In this document: piece after piece, positions 33,728 to 47,401 of the stretch
Layout: each line of letters begins with the position of its first letter
Numbering within the stretch: the first letter of the stretch is position 1
From: Azadirachta indica
Taxonomy: Eukaryota > Streptophyta > Magnoliopsida > Sapindales > Meliaceae
Length of the DNA: 64,000 bases
NCBI GenBank assembly: GCA_022749755.1
Contig: CM040448.1
Coordinates: 8,926,481-8,990,480 of the forward strand
Direction of reading: 5' to 3'
Translations under genes and position numbers: made by a program
The notes under the pieces: generated by a model
Seen by the model: the letters and a program-made list of their open reading frames with translations, nothing else
Told to the model about the DNA's origin: nothing
Databases searched by the model: none

Positions 33728-36700
33728 TTACCTCTTCTGGAAGTTCAGTTTTGCTATTGAGTATCCAAAAGCAGATGCAGAAACGATGGGAAATACAAGG
33801 AGGACAATAGCTACAAGAATTAAATCATCATTTTTGTAACCATAATAACTTTGTAAGAAGGCACTGAGTGCTTTGTGCTCTCCATATACTGTAATTTCCT
33901 CCTTTATGTCTCCATATTGTGAAGAAATGATACCTTTTAGAGACCATGCCGTTGGGCAAATCCAGTACATCCATATCCACCACTTAGGTATTTTCTGCAA
34001 GAGGAATGTGCAATATTTGGGTCAGCTGGCTTGACCTTATTTCAAGGAGGATGTGAATATGTCAGAGTAAATGTAAGTCCTAGTTTGTGTGAGATATTAG
34101 ATCATTTGGCCTATGTTGAAGACAACTGAATCTAAGGAACTCGTATTTATGCCATTTATTCATGAAATATTTGCCCAAAATAGATGAAATGATTATAAGT
34201 TTTAATTCTTGAATGTGCCTAAAAGTGAATTGTAAACTGGATAGATAGCTTGATTGGAAATCTAGGCTAGTTATTTGAGCATAAGCTTTGCTGGACAGAA
34301 AAGATGGAGTAGACTTACCGGTCCAGGTATGAGGTACCCTGAGAAGAAATTCAGCAAGGTGTAGAAGAAAGCCGAAAATACTGAAGCAACTTGGACAGTT
34401 GGGGTTAATGAAACAAGCAACATGCCAAAGTAATTGTAGAAGAGCAGGGTACAAAACGTGGTATAGAAGTACCAAAATACTTTGTACACAGACCAGTAGA
34501 AATTTATTGCTGGATATGTGATTGTTGTAAATAGAATTGCTTGAAGAAAAATATATGGGATTTCAATTATCACCTGTGACATGCAGAAGAACATGCGTGT
34601 TATGCTCAAAAATTACATGACAGTTAAGAATCCAACCGATGTTCTAAGAATTTTTTTCACCTGCGCAGATGAATATGCCCATGAGGAGTACATTCCAGCA
34701 AACCTTTCTCTGTACACAACAGTGCGCTCAGTAGCTATGAATGGAATAACAGATGAACAGTTGCCTATTCCAACAAATTGCATGAACATGAACGTAGAGG
34801 CCAGTATGGTGAGAACATCTTGTTCATTATTTCTATGCAAGAAAGATCATGACATATTTAGATTATATGATTTAAATTTTACATTGTAGGATAAAATGAG
34901 GATACTATTTGTAGCTATATAATTCATGCATTTTGAAAACTAACATATTGCTTAGCATTGGAAATAATCAAAATATAATCAAATAGTGAATATGACTTAC
35001 ATTTTTTGTCCTTTTTGCCACAGAAGTAATCCTAGAAACGGAGAGGATATCATAATAAAAATCAATCGGATCAAGTTATACCGGGGACTTCTCCAGTAAG
35101 TCAGGTGCTGCTTCCAGAGGCATGATTTAAATTGCTCCCATTCACTTTGTGGGAAGCGCGTAGAAAAATGTAGTTCCTTTGAACCCTGTGCTGGAAGGCT
35201 CAATTCTCTCACTATTTCCTCATTTTTCCTACATAAAAGAAAATAAAAAGAAAATAGATCAACTTGTTTCATATAGTAGATTTATATAGCAGAAGCTGTC
35301 TGCTAAAGCTTTATTCTTAGTTGGAGTCATCTCGACTTATTAAATTCAATTAGCATAAAATCTTGACATCTTGATGGTGCCATGGAATTTCATTATCATT
35401 GAAAAAGCTTACCGGAATAAATGAGACATTTTATAGAGATTAGCAAAATCCAGACCAAGTTGAGCTTCTGCAGAAGGACTAGTGACCTCAAGCATCCATG
35501 TTGCTGGATTGTAATTTTCTTTGATTTTTGGCACCCCAGAAATGCCCTGCAATAAATTATATAGGAGTTAAATAAAATAGTATCTTAAGCTTTTGTTTCT
35601 GCAGTTTGCCAATTGAGATTTCTCTCTATTTTCTTACCTAATTAAGTGAAAGAAATTTACCAGCAAAGCAAACTCCTAAGCAGAGAATGAGAATACAAGT
35701 GGAAAATCATATACTGTTCATATTTGTGGCTTACCTCAAAATATGCGATAAGCTTGCTTGAATTCTGACCCAGCTCTCCAGAATATATAACTTGTCCTCC
35801 TCTTTTCATCAAAAATAGCTGCATGATGTATAAATAGTTATATAAAACAGAAGCAGCATGAACTCTATGCTGTTTACTTCATAGTAGTCCCTCAAAGTCA
35901 ATTTCATACAATTAGTAGTATCCCTCGTGATCAGACAAATTTCATTAAGTTCTGAAAACATATATCTTGTAAGATATCATAGGAGTGGTTGAAGGCAAGG
36001 CTTCACAGATTGTGAAATGGAAATCTATTGCAGTTTGTTCACTGTTATTTTCAGAGTATAGAACATGTAAATATATTCTCAACCTAAAGAATAATAATTA
36101 ACAACAATCACTTTGATAGGATATTCAAAATCTTTAAAATGATGGAACATCTTAATGATAATCCTGTTAAATTGCTAGTTCTTAGTTTTTACTATGAGGC
36201 ACTTAGTTTTCTCTATTTTTTTGGGCTTATGTACAGGAATGAGTTGGTGATTACCTCATCAAATGCCTCAAATATGTCGATACTCGGCTGGTGAATGGTG
36301 CATACAACTGTCCTCTTTGTATGAACAATATTTTTTACAACTCGCATGACAATTGCAGCTGCTCTGGCATCCAGACCTGAGGTGGGTTCATCCATAAATA
36401 TTATGGATGGATTAGCGATAAGCTCTACTGCTATGGTTAGCCGCTTCCGTTGCTCACTGGATATGCCATTAACACCAGGAATTCCAACTAAAGCATCTTT
36501 AATTTCATCAAGCTCAATCAGTTGAAGAACTTCCGCTACAAATTCCTATTAGGTAAGTGGTGAGTTGGAATTATTGTAGATTTTATTGTCTCCGCCAAGC
36601 GAAAACAATAGTTAATTTGATGATTATACTAACATATAATATATAAAGTTTGAAGACATCTTACAGATTTTGTTTGACTATCAATCTGAGCTGGCAAGCG

Positions 36701-39700
36701 CAACCAAGCTGAGTAGATTACTGATTCTTCAACAGTAATCTGAGGTGAATGTATGTCAGTTTGTTCACAGTATCCCGATATTCTTGCATATGTTTTTTGG
36801 ACCTTAGGGTATCCTCCAACTCTTATCTCCCCTTCAATAATACCACCAGTCTTTCTTCCAGAAAGAACATCCATCAATGTTGTTTTCCCAGCTCCACTTA
36901 CACCCATCAAGGCTGTAAGAATTCCAGGCCTAAATGCGCCAGTGATATCTTGAAGAAGCTGTAGTCTTTTTTGTCCAATGCCTAGATCTCTCAACTCCTA
37001 GGTTGTAAACAGAACAAGATGATATAATTCAATACCTTGATCAATTTCTAGAATGATCAGTTCTAATTAAATCATCATTCTAGGGAACTCAGATGGTCAT
37101 GAATAATGTAGTTACCTTGGGAGTATCAACAAAGTACTGTACGTTCTCAAATGTTAGTGATAAGGGCTCAAAAGGTAAAGTCATCCCTGTAATACAAAAC
37201 TGAGTCACTATTGATAATGCAGTATTTGAAAACACTAGATCCTGACTATCTTATTTGCGAACTGTATGACACATTACTCAAATGTCTGGCATATAGTTCC
37301 ATCAATCCAAGTAGAAGATGAGAATGATAGCTGCTTACCCTTGGCTTTTGTTTCTGCAGTGCTTCCCATTATATCCTCAGAAGGCAATTGTTTTTCCTCA
37401 CTTGTAGTGCTCAAATTATTTTTTCTCTTAAGATTGGATAGCTGTTCATGAGAAATGATAGCCCGAGATTTCCCTGGAGCTGCAAACATTTCAATTTTAC
37501 AATGGATACAGATTAGTACAAGAATTTATGCTTTTCTTAATTATTACTGTTATTATATAGTAATATTTGTGTGGTAGAGATTTAACTTACGTTTTAAATA
37601 AGTCAGTGCAAAGGTGAATCCAATGTTGAAAATTATCCAGAATCCAATTAGCACTCCAATCGATATCCAAAAGAAATAGTCATCAAAGTTTAGTCCATGT
37701 TTTATGAGAACTTGATGTCCCATGGTAGTGTTTGAAGATGAAATCTGCAATGGACAATTTCAATGGACAATGATACTGTGATGTCCAGCTATTGCAATCT
37801 TGAATTTATTCAATATTCATGTTAGTAATTGGACTTTCACCTTTAGCCACCTTGGAGCAAGGAATTCATTGACTGAAAGACCTATTTCCGCATATGCTAG
37901 TGGAGAAATCCAAAAACCCCATCCTAACCAAGCAGGTAGAGAAGCTGCAGAAAGTAAAAGGTTTCTTATAGGAATTGAGTAGCTTAAACCTTTCAGCATT
38001 TCCAGTTGTAAGTCATAATAGCCTTACTTCGTGGAATTAAGAAGCCACCAAACAGGAGCATTGCTAATATGGATAACAGACTACAGCTTGCTGCTACAGA
38101 TGGATTTCGAACAGTGGAAGCTATCAAACGAAAGAGTGATGTTGACACTTGATGTATGACTAAAAGAATAAGGAATTGACTGAAGAACCTGGCAATCATT
38201 TATAATAGTTGCACTTAGAAAAAGGGATAGAAAATTCGTTTGCATGAAGGAAATAGCTTTGAGTATTCTAAAGCTCACCTTTCTGGTTCAGGACTGTAGC
38301 CAATGGCATAATAGGTAAGAGTTGTCCATAGAAAAGTGTCTAAAAATGAAAACGGGACTTTTACAAGTGCAGCTGGAATGGAATAAGTCCATGCAGGATA
38401 GAAGTAAAAATCTCTTTGCTTGTAAAAGACTGGGAGTCTACAACCAGTAAGCGACAATTCTTCAACCCCATTGCAGGCAAGTCTAATGAGAGAATAAAAT
38501 AAGGAACCCATGTAGTAACTGGCGTGAACCTCGTCAACTTTCATCTGAGTACGTATGAACACTGTCACTGTAATCAGGGCAATGACCACAAGCTGCATGG
38601 TGGAAACAGCCAGTTATGTTAAATTTATTGATTTCTATACATCCAATCACTTGCATGACAACAAAAACATAAATGGATTGTCATATTCAGTTCTTACCTG
38701 TGCAGATTTGAACACATAAACAAATGAGTTACGCTTAATAAGAAGCCATTCTCTAGCCAAGCATGCTTTGAATATTTCCCACTTTCTCACTGTGTACATA
38801 TTAAATGACACAGAATTTTTATGGCATTCAGAATTTATGAAAGGCCTCGATAACTCATCTTCTAACTTCTGTCCCACATGAAATCCCTTAAACATATTTA
38901 CAAATTGGTCCACGGAAACATAAGAATGGGAAAGGTGCTTTTGATACCAATATTGTGCTTGATCCTTTTTGGAAACCACCTAAATGGAAAATCCCAGTAG
39001 AAAACATTAGCTCAGGGAGATGTGGTTAAAATTCTACAGAAAATAAGCAAGGATACATACTTCTTGGAGGAAGTCAGCTACTCCTTTGCGAGGTGGGCAT
39101 CTGAAGCCGCAATACTCAAAAAATTCAAGAACATTACTGCGAGGTCCATGGTACACAATCTTTCCCTCTGCCATTAAGATAATGTCATCGAACAGATCAA
39201 AAGTCTCAGGTGCTGGCTGAAGAAGTGCTATCAAAATGGTTGAGTTAGTTATGTGTGTCAATTGCTGAAGGCAGGTAGCAATCTGAAAGGTGGTAGAGCT
39301 GTCCAACCCATTTGATATTTCATCCATAAAGAGAGCTCTTGATGGACCAACTATCATCTCTCCTGGTTGAGGAAAACATCAAGCAGATTTCATGATGTGG
39401 TACCAAAATAATTTTCTAATGAATATTTATTCTTCTCTATACATTTCTAGCATCTAGAGGACCCGTATTATATATAGTAAGAGCTGTTTCTAAGTATTAC
39501 ATATGAACCAATGTGGCGATAGATTGATATTGCCACAACAATTAGCATTTTGTGCTGAACTAGTTGCACATCAGTTGTATAGATAGTTTGTAAAGAAGTG
39601 TAGATGACTAGTATTGTTACTCATATATGAAGACAGCAGAAGTAAAAACTTTTTGCAATCTACCCAACCTGTTGTCAGCCTTTTCTTTTGGCCACCTGAA

Positions 39701-42700
39701 ATTCCTCTTTTCATTGCATCTCCAACAATTGTATCGGCGCAGCTGTCTAGTCCCAGGATCTGATTAGTCCAATTCATAAAAGAATTCATGTCATCGTGTG
39801 CATTAATGCAAAGAAAGGAGTTTGATTTAACCTTTTTTATTAAAGCGATTACTTATTACCTTCAATATGTAGTCTGTCTGTAGAGTTCTTTTCATTCCTT
39901 CAACTGATATTGCCTGTTATGCTAGTTGTTAGAGATATCCAGGAAAAAGGAAAAAAACACAGCTACTAGTACTTCGAAAGATGATAGAGGATTGAACTGA
40001 TTCTTGCAAATTGTTTACCTTCATATAGGTATCTACATCTGCGTCCGGGATAATACCAGCTTGCTTCTCCCTTCTACAGACTTCTTTCATGATATCTTCA
40101 AAGGCAAGCAGTTTGTCAGATCAATTTTATTTTGTAGGCTAAGATTCTAACTATTAGATGCTGAAGAGAACTTACCTGCTCTGTCTCCAATACCCTGACA
40201 ACGTGCCGAGAAGTCAAGTGTTTCCCGCACGGTCATTTCAGAAATGTGCAAGTCATACTGACTTATGTAAGCTGATGTTTTCTGAGGAACAAATTCGTTG
40301 AACTTGTAACCATTATATGAGATTTCCCCAGAAACCTACAGTAAACAATTAACAAACAGGTTGATTAGTGTTCAGTTCTTTGACTAACCGATGAATCTTT
40401 CACATGAACTCATTATTTTGTTTCTGTTCTGTGAATTAAGATGCTTCAGGTTGCTTGTTTTACAGGTGTTTAATGCATAAATGGGGAAACCTTGAGAGAT
40501 GGGTTAAGCCTTGCTGCAAGTGCTTGTAACAAAGTGGTTTTCCCACAACCTGGAGGGCCAAGCAACAGAGTTAACCTGTATGAAATCGGCAAATTTATGT
40601 AAGTTTTGTTTTTCTTTAAAATTCTGGATTCATACAAAATATAAACTCATACTGTGATTGTGAACCTGGAAGTCTTGATGATGCCACTGACATCTTTCAG
40701 GATTTTTATTTTGTTTGGCTGAGACTTGCACCCTGTAGTGTTAAGTATCATAGCCTGTACATCAATTAGACATCTTGTTAATTGTCTGGAAACAATGCTA
40801 AGATATTCCAATTAAAGGGTTTTCAGGAAACTAATTAACTTTTTATCATTAATATGGTTTTTTGTATATTATATTAGTAACATAGAATTAAATATCATAT
40901 CAATAGGGATACAAATTTTATATTCTAATTTTGTACATATAATACTTACTGCAAACATATTTTTTATTGTGTTCCAAAGAGTAGGAAGAGGTTTTCCGTG
41001 AACTACTTCACATTCTGCTTCCACACATAAATCTTTGTATCTAACTTCCACTTTTGGTAATTCCAGACCCACTCTACACAAAATACCATATCTCAGTTTC
41101 AGTTTCAATAATTCATAAGCATATATAGGAAAAATATGACGTATACACCCTTAATGCTTGACTATGAAGACCAATAAATTCAATTCGTTAAAATATTTTG
41201 TTAGTTTAAATAATTTACTAATTTTTTTTCTTATAATTATTATAATATATACTTTCTTAATTATAATAGTTTTAAGAATTGAATTTACTAAATTATCTTT
41301 TGTTAATTTTTCAAATTTAATGATGAAGTATAGGAGGTATAATTCGGTTTAGTCAAACCGAAAGGTTCAGTTCTTAAAGTATGAAATTGATTGATAAAAT
41401 ATATAAAACGAACAGAAATCGAATCAATGGCTTAACCTTTTAAAACTTTTTGAGGTCTGAAATTTGTTAGGTCTAAACTAAAAAAGCAGAATTTTTTATC
41501 TACTTTAATAATTATGATTAAGAGTATTTTAAGATGATATAATCACCAATAATGATTAAATTATGAGTATAAAAAAATTTAAAATTTTATTGGTTTTGTC
41601 TGTCCATAATTAAACTTCCTTGATTAAACTAACCAACAAAAATTTTGTTATTTTTAATTTATATCAGTAAGATTAAAATATATATTTAATTGAATTTTAA
41701 GATTGCGTATATCATTTTTTAAACAATTTAAAACAAAATATAAAGATATTAAAAAACTATTATTATAAAAGTAATAAATCAAATTTTTTTTAACTTATTG
41801 TAATTAAGTGGAATTTATTTATCCATCCTTTTATATCATCCTCAATAATTTTTACGTAGCTTTAATCAATTAACACTAAAAATACACAAATATAAATATT
41901 CCAGATGCATTCACTTCTATAATTTACAATAGATTTGAAAAAAAAAAAAAAAAAGAAAGAAAGAAAGAAAAAAAGCAAGAAGGAGAAGAAACGAAAAGTA
42001 ATCCAAGTGCATAACTTTGGTTTTCACTACTGCTTTAATTACGCTGTCTAGAGTTAATTGTTTATTTAATAAACTTTAATTAATACCATTTGTGAGAGCT
42101 AATTAATTATGTTGACGAAATTAATATTAAATAAATAGGGTTCATCGTATAAAAATTTTAAATTATATTGCACTAAACTTATCAATTTATATATTATATT
42201 AAAATACATTTTTATTATTTTAATTATTCCTACAAATTTTAAATAAGTACATTTTAATCATTATAATATTAATCCTGATCACTGTACGCCTGTTGTGCCC
42301 TGTTTTAGTACTTTATAATACTAATAATAATAATAATAATAATAATAATGAAATTAATAGATTATAAACTGATCAAACTTGTGATCATTAACAGCTCATC
42401 ATATATATTCTACCTCACATGTATTTTTTGGCCAGATGAAATTAAGCAAGAGAAACTACACGATTTTTTATATTCAATAGGTTTATTTTGGGGTAAATTT
42501 TGTGTAATTTAAATACAAAATGTTTAATCGAGATGTTATATTTGACAGAGGTCTATTTGATATAACTTTTCAAATAAAATTTATTGCAAGTAGACGTTTT
42601 ATACAAATAGAAATGTTATAAGTAAAGTTTTTAATAAAATTTATTAATTATTTGGTTATTATAAATAATTTTTAAAAAAAATTATATAATTACTTTAGTA

Positions 42701-43826
42701 GACAAGTTTTAAGACTATATTATAAAAAAAATAAAATATTTAAAATAAAATAAGACCAGTTTAAGTAATTTAACCATTTAACAAAGGGAGAATGCCATTT
42801 ACCTTTTTATTTTTTGAGTTAATATCTCATTACCTTTTATATTTTTTTTAATATCCCATCACTTTTTTAAATTTTGATTTTACCTTTCAACATTTTAAAT
42901 ATTTTCAATTTTACTATTTTATAAATCAATTGAACTGAAAGATAAAATCAAAAAGAAAAAAGAATCAAGGGTAATGGGATAGTAGGAGGCAATGGACATT
43001 CTCCGTTTAAGAAAATTCAAAAAGTTATATCATCAAAATCTTAAATTTGAGTTTTTGATAGAAAAAAAAGCGATTTTTTTTTTAATTTTTAATACCTTTC
43101 TCTAATTCTAAAAATTAGAAAGAGTTTCTAATATTTAAAAAATTCTTTTGATTAGTAAAAAAGCCAAACCAGATAGAGTTTAAAAATCGGTTTCAGTATG
43201 ACTACTAAAAAAGAAAATGACAACTATTTAGGAGACCTCTTATTATATATATAGTATTGGATACAAATTTATACTCCTGTGATTAATGTACATACACTAG
43301 AGATGAAAATATGAAACAAAAAATTTATGTCAAGCAAATTTGTAAATGTTACTGTATATATTATATTTGTGTGCATGAAAAAATATTACTGAGTATATAT
43401 ATTTATATTAAAAGGGATGAAAAATAAAAGTAAATCTTACTTGTGTATTCTTTGCTTGAGTTTGTGTAAGAGGTGGAGATTATCTTCTTCAATTTTCTGT
43501 ATCAGTTTGTCAATGAAAATGCGGCGTTCTACACTTCCAAGCTGAGTAACATCTACCGCAGTAGTACTACTGGTACGTGATCTGATCTTTCTATCATTAT
43601 TCTCTTCTTCTTGGCCGTCGTTTAGAAGATTCCGGTCGAACAGCGACGTTCGAATCCTCCGGAATGTGGGTAATCTTTCGATGGCAGCCCACTGCAACTC
43701 AGCTTCATCATCATCATGATCATCATCAACCTTATTACTAACACTACAGCTGCTTCTGAAGCTCGATGCATGTTCATGGAAAGAAGATCTGATGCTTCTT
43801 CTTCCTATCTCTGAACTCAGCTCCAT
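33728..43826 (-). CDS. Full-size PDR-type ABC transporter, subfamily G
   Basis: Plasma-membrane exporter with two nucleotide-binding and two membrane halves, NBD-TMD-NBD-TMD. Twenty-four exons join in frame to 1452 aa: 43826-43441, 41073-40950, 40754-40666, 40575-40491, 40335-40176, 40095-40019, 39913-39860, 39759-39669, 39362-39061, 38979-38698, 38592-38279, 38188-38028, 37944-37841, 37744-37591, 37479-37339, 37186-37116, 36997-36665, 36545-36255, 35818-35735, 35546-35413, 35228-35001, 34832-34661, 34573-34319, 33994-33728. NBD1 has Walker [10 protein letters not shown] (about 205), signature ISGGQKKRL (345) and Walker B ALFMDE (365). NBD2 has GVSGAGKTT (897), [10 protein letters not shown] (1003) and IIFMDEP (1024). 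Membrane helices lie about 550-790 and 1150-1450. The N-terminus [16 protein letters not shown] and overall pattern recall the ABCG33/ABCG37 (PDR5/PDR9) group, from memory. No lesion seen. The substrate cannot be inferred. Confidence 0.95.
41939..41975. repeat. Poly(A)/(GAAA)n tract in transporter intron 1
   Basis: A run of about 17 A passes into GAAAGAAAGAAAGAAA. Simple sequence within the 2.4-kb first intron. Confidence 0.8.
42319..42349. repeat. (AAT)n microsatellite in transporter intron 1
   Basis: About ten tandem AAT units inside the first intron of the ABCG gene, a likely length-polymorphic marker. Confidence 0.9.
42548..43178. mobile_element. MITE family A, in transporter intron 1, carrying a nested MITE
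   Basis: The left end GAGGTCTATTTGATATAACT, then TTTCAAATAAAA, matches the start of the element at 53993 (GGGACCGTTTGATATACTTT, then TTCAAATAAAG). The right end AAAAAGCCAAACCAGATAGA is the matching inverted end, as AAACCAAACCAAATAGGCAC is in the other copy. Interior blocks such as TTATTAATTATTTGGTTATT and AATTACTTTAGTAGACA are shared in order. A different MITE (42786-43004) interrupts it. It is non-coding. The pattern recalls the hAT-like GGGCCGTTTGGTTT MITEs of plants. Confidence 0.65.
42786..43004. mobile_element. MITE family B, copy 1 (nested in MITE A)
   Basis: The ends GGGAGAATGCCATTTACC and GGCAATGGACATTCTCC are inverted repeats. After each end the sequence continues CTTTTTATTTTTTGAGTTAA or its relatives. 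A second copy is at 48101-48356, with GAGAGAATACCCATTACCCC at its left. The flanks show TTTAA on both sides (42774-42780 region and 43005-43010), compatible with a short target duplication. It is non-coding, about 220 bp. Confidence 0.7.
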
Positions 43827-44160
43827 ATTCAGTAATATTGATGATCAAAATCAGCTCTTCTGATTAAGTACTGAAAAAGATCAGCTGTATGTATATCAAG
43901 CATTTAACATTAACAGAAATGCTATCCTCCAAGTTCTGAGGACTAGCTAGCTAGCCTGGGTTACATTCATAATATATATAATACTTCAGTTAGAGTTGTC
44001 TCAAAGAGAGTATTTAATTATTTAATTTAGTACGATGTCACTGTCATTAACTGAGATTGGCTGTGTTAGTTCCTGGTGTGAACTCATTAAATCAATAAAA
44101 AAAAAAAAAGAAATCCATGGGAAAAAAAATATATATATATCTAAGGAATTATTACATTGG

Positions 44161-44198
<38 letters not shown>

Positions 44199-46527
44199 GA
44201 ATAATAAATACTTACTTAATTTTATACATTTTTTTATATTTTTTTTATAATCAATTTATATTTATATATTTTTAACTGTTAAAATTATATTTCATGTGTA
44301 TTTTAATTATGATATATTAATTATATATTTTAAATTTAATTTCAATCGTTAAAATTATTTAAATTTAATGAAATATAAATAGTATAAAAAGTTGTGTATA
44401 ATTAAAAAGTTATATATATATATATATACACATATATGTGCTTTAATATAAATTTTGATAGACAACTTTTTTTTAATAAAAATTTATATTCTATTTTTGT
44501 AGTTACAGTTTTTCTCCTATATAAATTTTTTTTTAAGATAAATATCGTTTTGTGTAATTGGTATTTGATATATTCAATTTTATTAAAAAATTTGGGTAGG
44601 ACTAAAAACTCCAAAAAAAAAATGTAAGTACAAATATATATATCACACATATTGAATTAGAATTTTAAATTAAGACGTATGCAACATAAGGAAATTAATA
44701 TTATATGATTTATTCTTTTGTATTATAATTGTTACGTACGTGTAGCATGTGTAATATCGTAGTGCCCAAAGTTTGACTTCAGGATTAAATTATTAGGTGC
44801 AGGATTTGATAATATTAATTATATAGTCAATTAAAAAAATTAGAAATATTAGTGTAATTGCTTGTACATTGATTGTATACGTGTATATATCTATATATAT
44901 ATTGAGAAAGAGATACGGAAAGATACGAATTGTAAACAAATTGATTATAACACATTATCAAAGTCAAGGAATCTTTTCATATATATATGTATATATATAT
45001 AATTGATGTGATAAATTACAATATAATTTAAGATGTCCATAATTTTTCTTTTCAATGGTGCTGAATTTTTAACAACATTTGTTAATAAATTTAAATGTAA
45101 ATTTAAATTATCATAGCCTAAACAAATTTATTGATCAAGTGTAGAAAAAAATAGTTAAAAGATTGTCAAATTTAAATAAAACTTGATTAGTTTTTGGTTT
45201 TAAAAAAGTATTTATTAACTTTTGTTTGGGATATATATATCTAAAATAAGTTTTATATTTTTTATATATATATTTATATCATTTGTAAATTGTTAAATTT
45301 ATAAATTTTTAATAGTTGAAATTAAGTCTAACTATGTAATTAATAGATATTTAATACATCATAATTAATATATATGTTATATTCAATCTCAACTAATTGA
45401 AAATCAATAGATTTAATGATCTACAAATGAATCATATATATAAAAATATAGGAGTTATTATATATAGTATATATATATATATATAATATGTAATATTTAA
45501 AACTTTTTTGGTGGCAAGTACAAATACTTATAACCTTTAAAATATAAATTTCAAAAAATTTGTGCAAACTTAGCGTAATTTAGTTGTGAAACGATTATGT
45601 AAAATAATATGTTTTAAAATTTAAGTTTTCGCATAGTCACTCAAATTTAAATTGTAAGAAATGTACACACGAGAAAATGTTTGTATACATAACTTCATAT
45701 TTGGAACTTTTAGAATATAAATTTGAGAAATTTTGTATAAATTTAGTATAAAACAGTAATAATGTGCATAAAATAATATAATTTTTAATTAAACTTGCAT
45801 AGACTTACTCGAATTCTCATTTTAAAAAATACAAACTTCTGAAAAAAAAATGTCCATATTATAATTATGTGAGATTTTTAACAAGCTCATCTTCTCTGTC
45901 CTACACATTAATTAAAAAATATACCAATTTTGTAGCTCACAAATTGGTGATTAGTCTTTCAGTTGTTATTAAAAATGTCTTGTAAATTAGTAAAATTCGG
46001 TCAAATCATTTACAATAAATTCATAAAAACCCTTTTTTTTTCTTAATTTTTCACATAATACCAGAGATTGATTTCTCAAACTATACATATCTATCACTAA
46101 AAATTTATTAGAAGTCAAGATTTTAATAAAGTTTTAATTAAACCTTCTTTAATATCTTTTGGATGTAGTTTAGGTTATTTGGAATATACTTGACAATTTC
46201 AAACTATCATAAAATTGAATAACAATAAAGAGTAAAAATTTAGTGTTTCGTGAATAAAGTTTGTTTTTTTATTTTAAAAAAAAATAGTTAAAGTAAAGGA
46301 AGAAGGGAGAGGAAGATGTATATTTAAACTATTTAGTAAATTTCTTGTTAGTGATAAGCAAGCAATTAATTATAAAAATTTAATAAAGGAATCTTCTATG
46401 TTGATTCAACGGAGAGAAGCTATAAGTTATAATACTACAAACAGCTCACCGACAGAATACCAGAACCATGATTTACGGATCTTGTTTGGAATTTTAAAAA
46501 TAAATAATAAGAAAATATGAAGCAAAT
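43827..46527. other. Intergenic DNA upstream of the ABC transporter
   Basis: The part adjoining 43827 should hold the transporter's promoter and leader on the minus strand. TA-rich boxes occur near 43970-43982. The rest is extremely AT-rich with several (TA)n runs (44167-44193, 44411-44427, 45465-45485). Two related blocks near 45500-45660 and 45690-45850 look like a diverged direct duplication (TTTAAAACTTTTTTGGTGGC, TTCATATTTGGAACTTTTAG, each followed by AATATAAATTT). No gene is recognised. Confidence 0.45.
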
Positions 46528-46533
46528 AAAAAA
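46528..46533 (-). terminator. RNA polymerase III terminator of tRNA-Gly
   Basis: Six T residues on the minus strand directly follow the tRNA 3' end, the standard Pol III stop signal. Confidence 0.85.
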
Positions 46534-46534
46534 C

Positions 46535-46605
46535 TGCACCAGCCGGGAATCGAACCCGGGTCTGTACCGTGGCAGGGTACTATTCTACCACTAGACCACT
46601 GGTGC
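46535..46605 (-). tRNA. tRNA-Gly (GCC)
   Basis: The 71-nt minus-strand sequence folds as a cloverleaf. The acceptor stem is GCACCAG paired with CTGGTGC plus discriminator A. The B box GGTTCGATTCC and an A-box-like TGGTCTAGTGGTAGAAT are intact. The anticodon loop CTGCCAC gives GCC for glycine codons GGC and GGU. There is no intron. It looks functional, and stands alone in transposon-rich DNA. Confidence 0.97.
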
Positions 46606-46720
46606 TTGGTTGGAATTTGGCTATATAATATATAAGATTATTTTCTTAATTAATTTGATTATCCACTATAATAAAAGTAATTTTATATTATTTACAAAAT
46701 ATTTTGACAATGTTCAATTT

Positions 46721-47331
46721 ATACCCAACATTTGTAAAAATATTTCATGCAACCCTAAATCATTAGTTTAAATTTAACTATAAAAAGAAAAAAGCTAGTT
46801 TTTTTTTTTATATTATATTTAATAATTAAAAATATAACTACTAAAAATCCCAATTTTGTCATTTTTATACTAAATTAATTTTTTAATAAAAAGATAAATA
46901 GAAAAAAATTTGATTTCTTTTTTCTTTTTTCTCTTGTTTTTTTTCTTTATTTTAAATTCTTTCTCCCTTTTATATTTTCATTTATATCATTAAAATAAAA
47001 AGAATCAAATCTACAATTCAAAAAGGCAATAGTATAGCCATGGAGCAGTTTCTAGTAACCGTACATGTATTTTTTACAATTATATTCTTATATAATAATA
47101 ATTAAAAAAAATTTCAACTCTTAATTGAAAATAAATATTAAAATAATAATATTTTTATTTTATAACACACTAATAAATAATTTATAAATTATCTTTTGAA
47201 TATAAATTTATTTAAATTTTTAATTTCCTTTTTTAATATAATATTCATATATTGAAAGATCAATTTTATAATTTTCAAATTAAATTACTAATGATTTAGG
47301 GGTGGGACGTACATTTTTATAAATGTTAGTG
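46721..47331. mobile_element. Non-coding element with about 45-bp terminal inverted repeats
   Basis: The left end ATACCCAACATTTGTAAAAA leads to CCCTAAATCATTAG. The reverse complement of the right end reads CACTAACATTTATAAAAATG and also leads to CCCCTAAATCATTAG. The AT-rich interior has no coding capacity. It is a MITE or small MULE-like element whose target duplication was not resolved. It lies about 115 bp from the tRNA gene. Confidence 0.65.
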
Positions 47332-47401
47332 AAAATCGAATATTTTCAAAATATCTTGAAGTAATATAAAATTATCCTTTGATAATAGTTACAGATGAAA
47401 T

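Noticed and set aside
34080..34475. Minus-strand frame of 131 codons overlapping ABC transporter exon 23
   Set aside because: It is in the wrong frame for exon 23 and continues into the intron. It is a shadow.
36749..36964. Plus-strand frames opposite the second ATP-binding domain
   Set aside because: Antisense shadows of exon 17.
44402..44650. Frame of 82 codons rich in Ile, Tyr and Phe
   Set aside because: It is produced by TA microsatellite and AT-rich DNA, not by a coding region.
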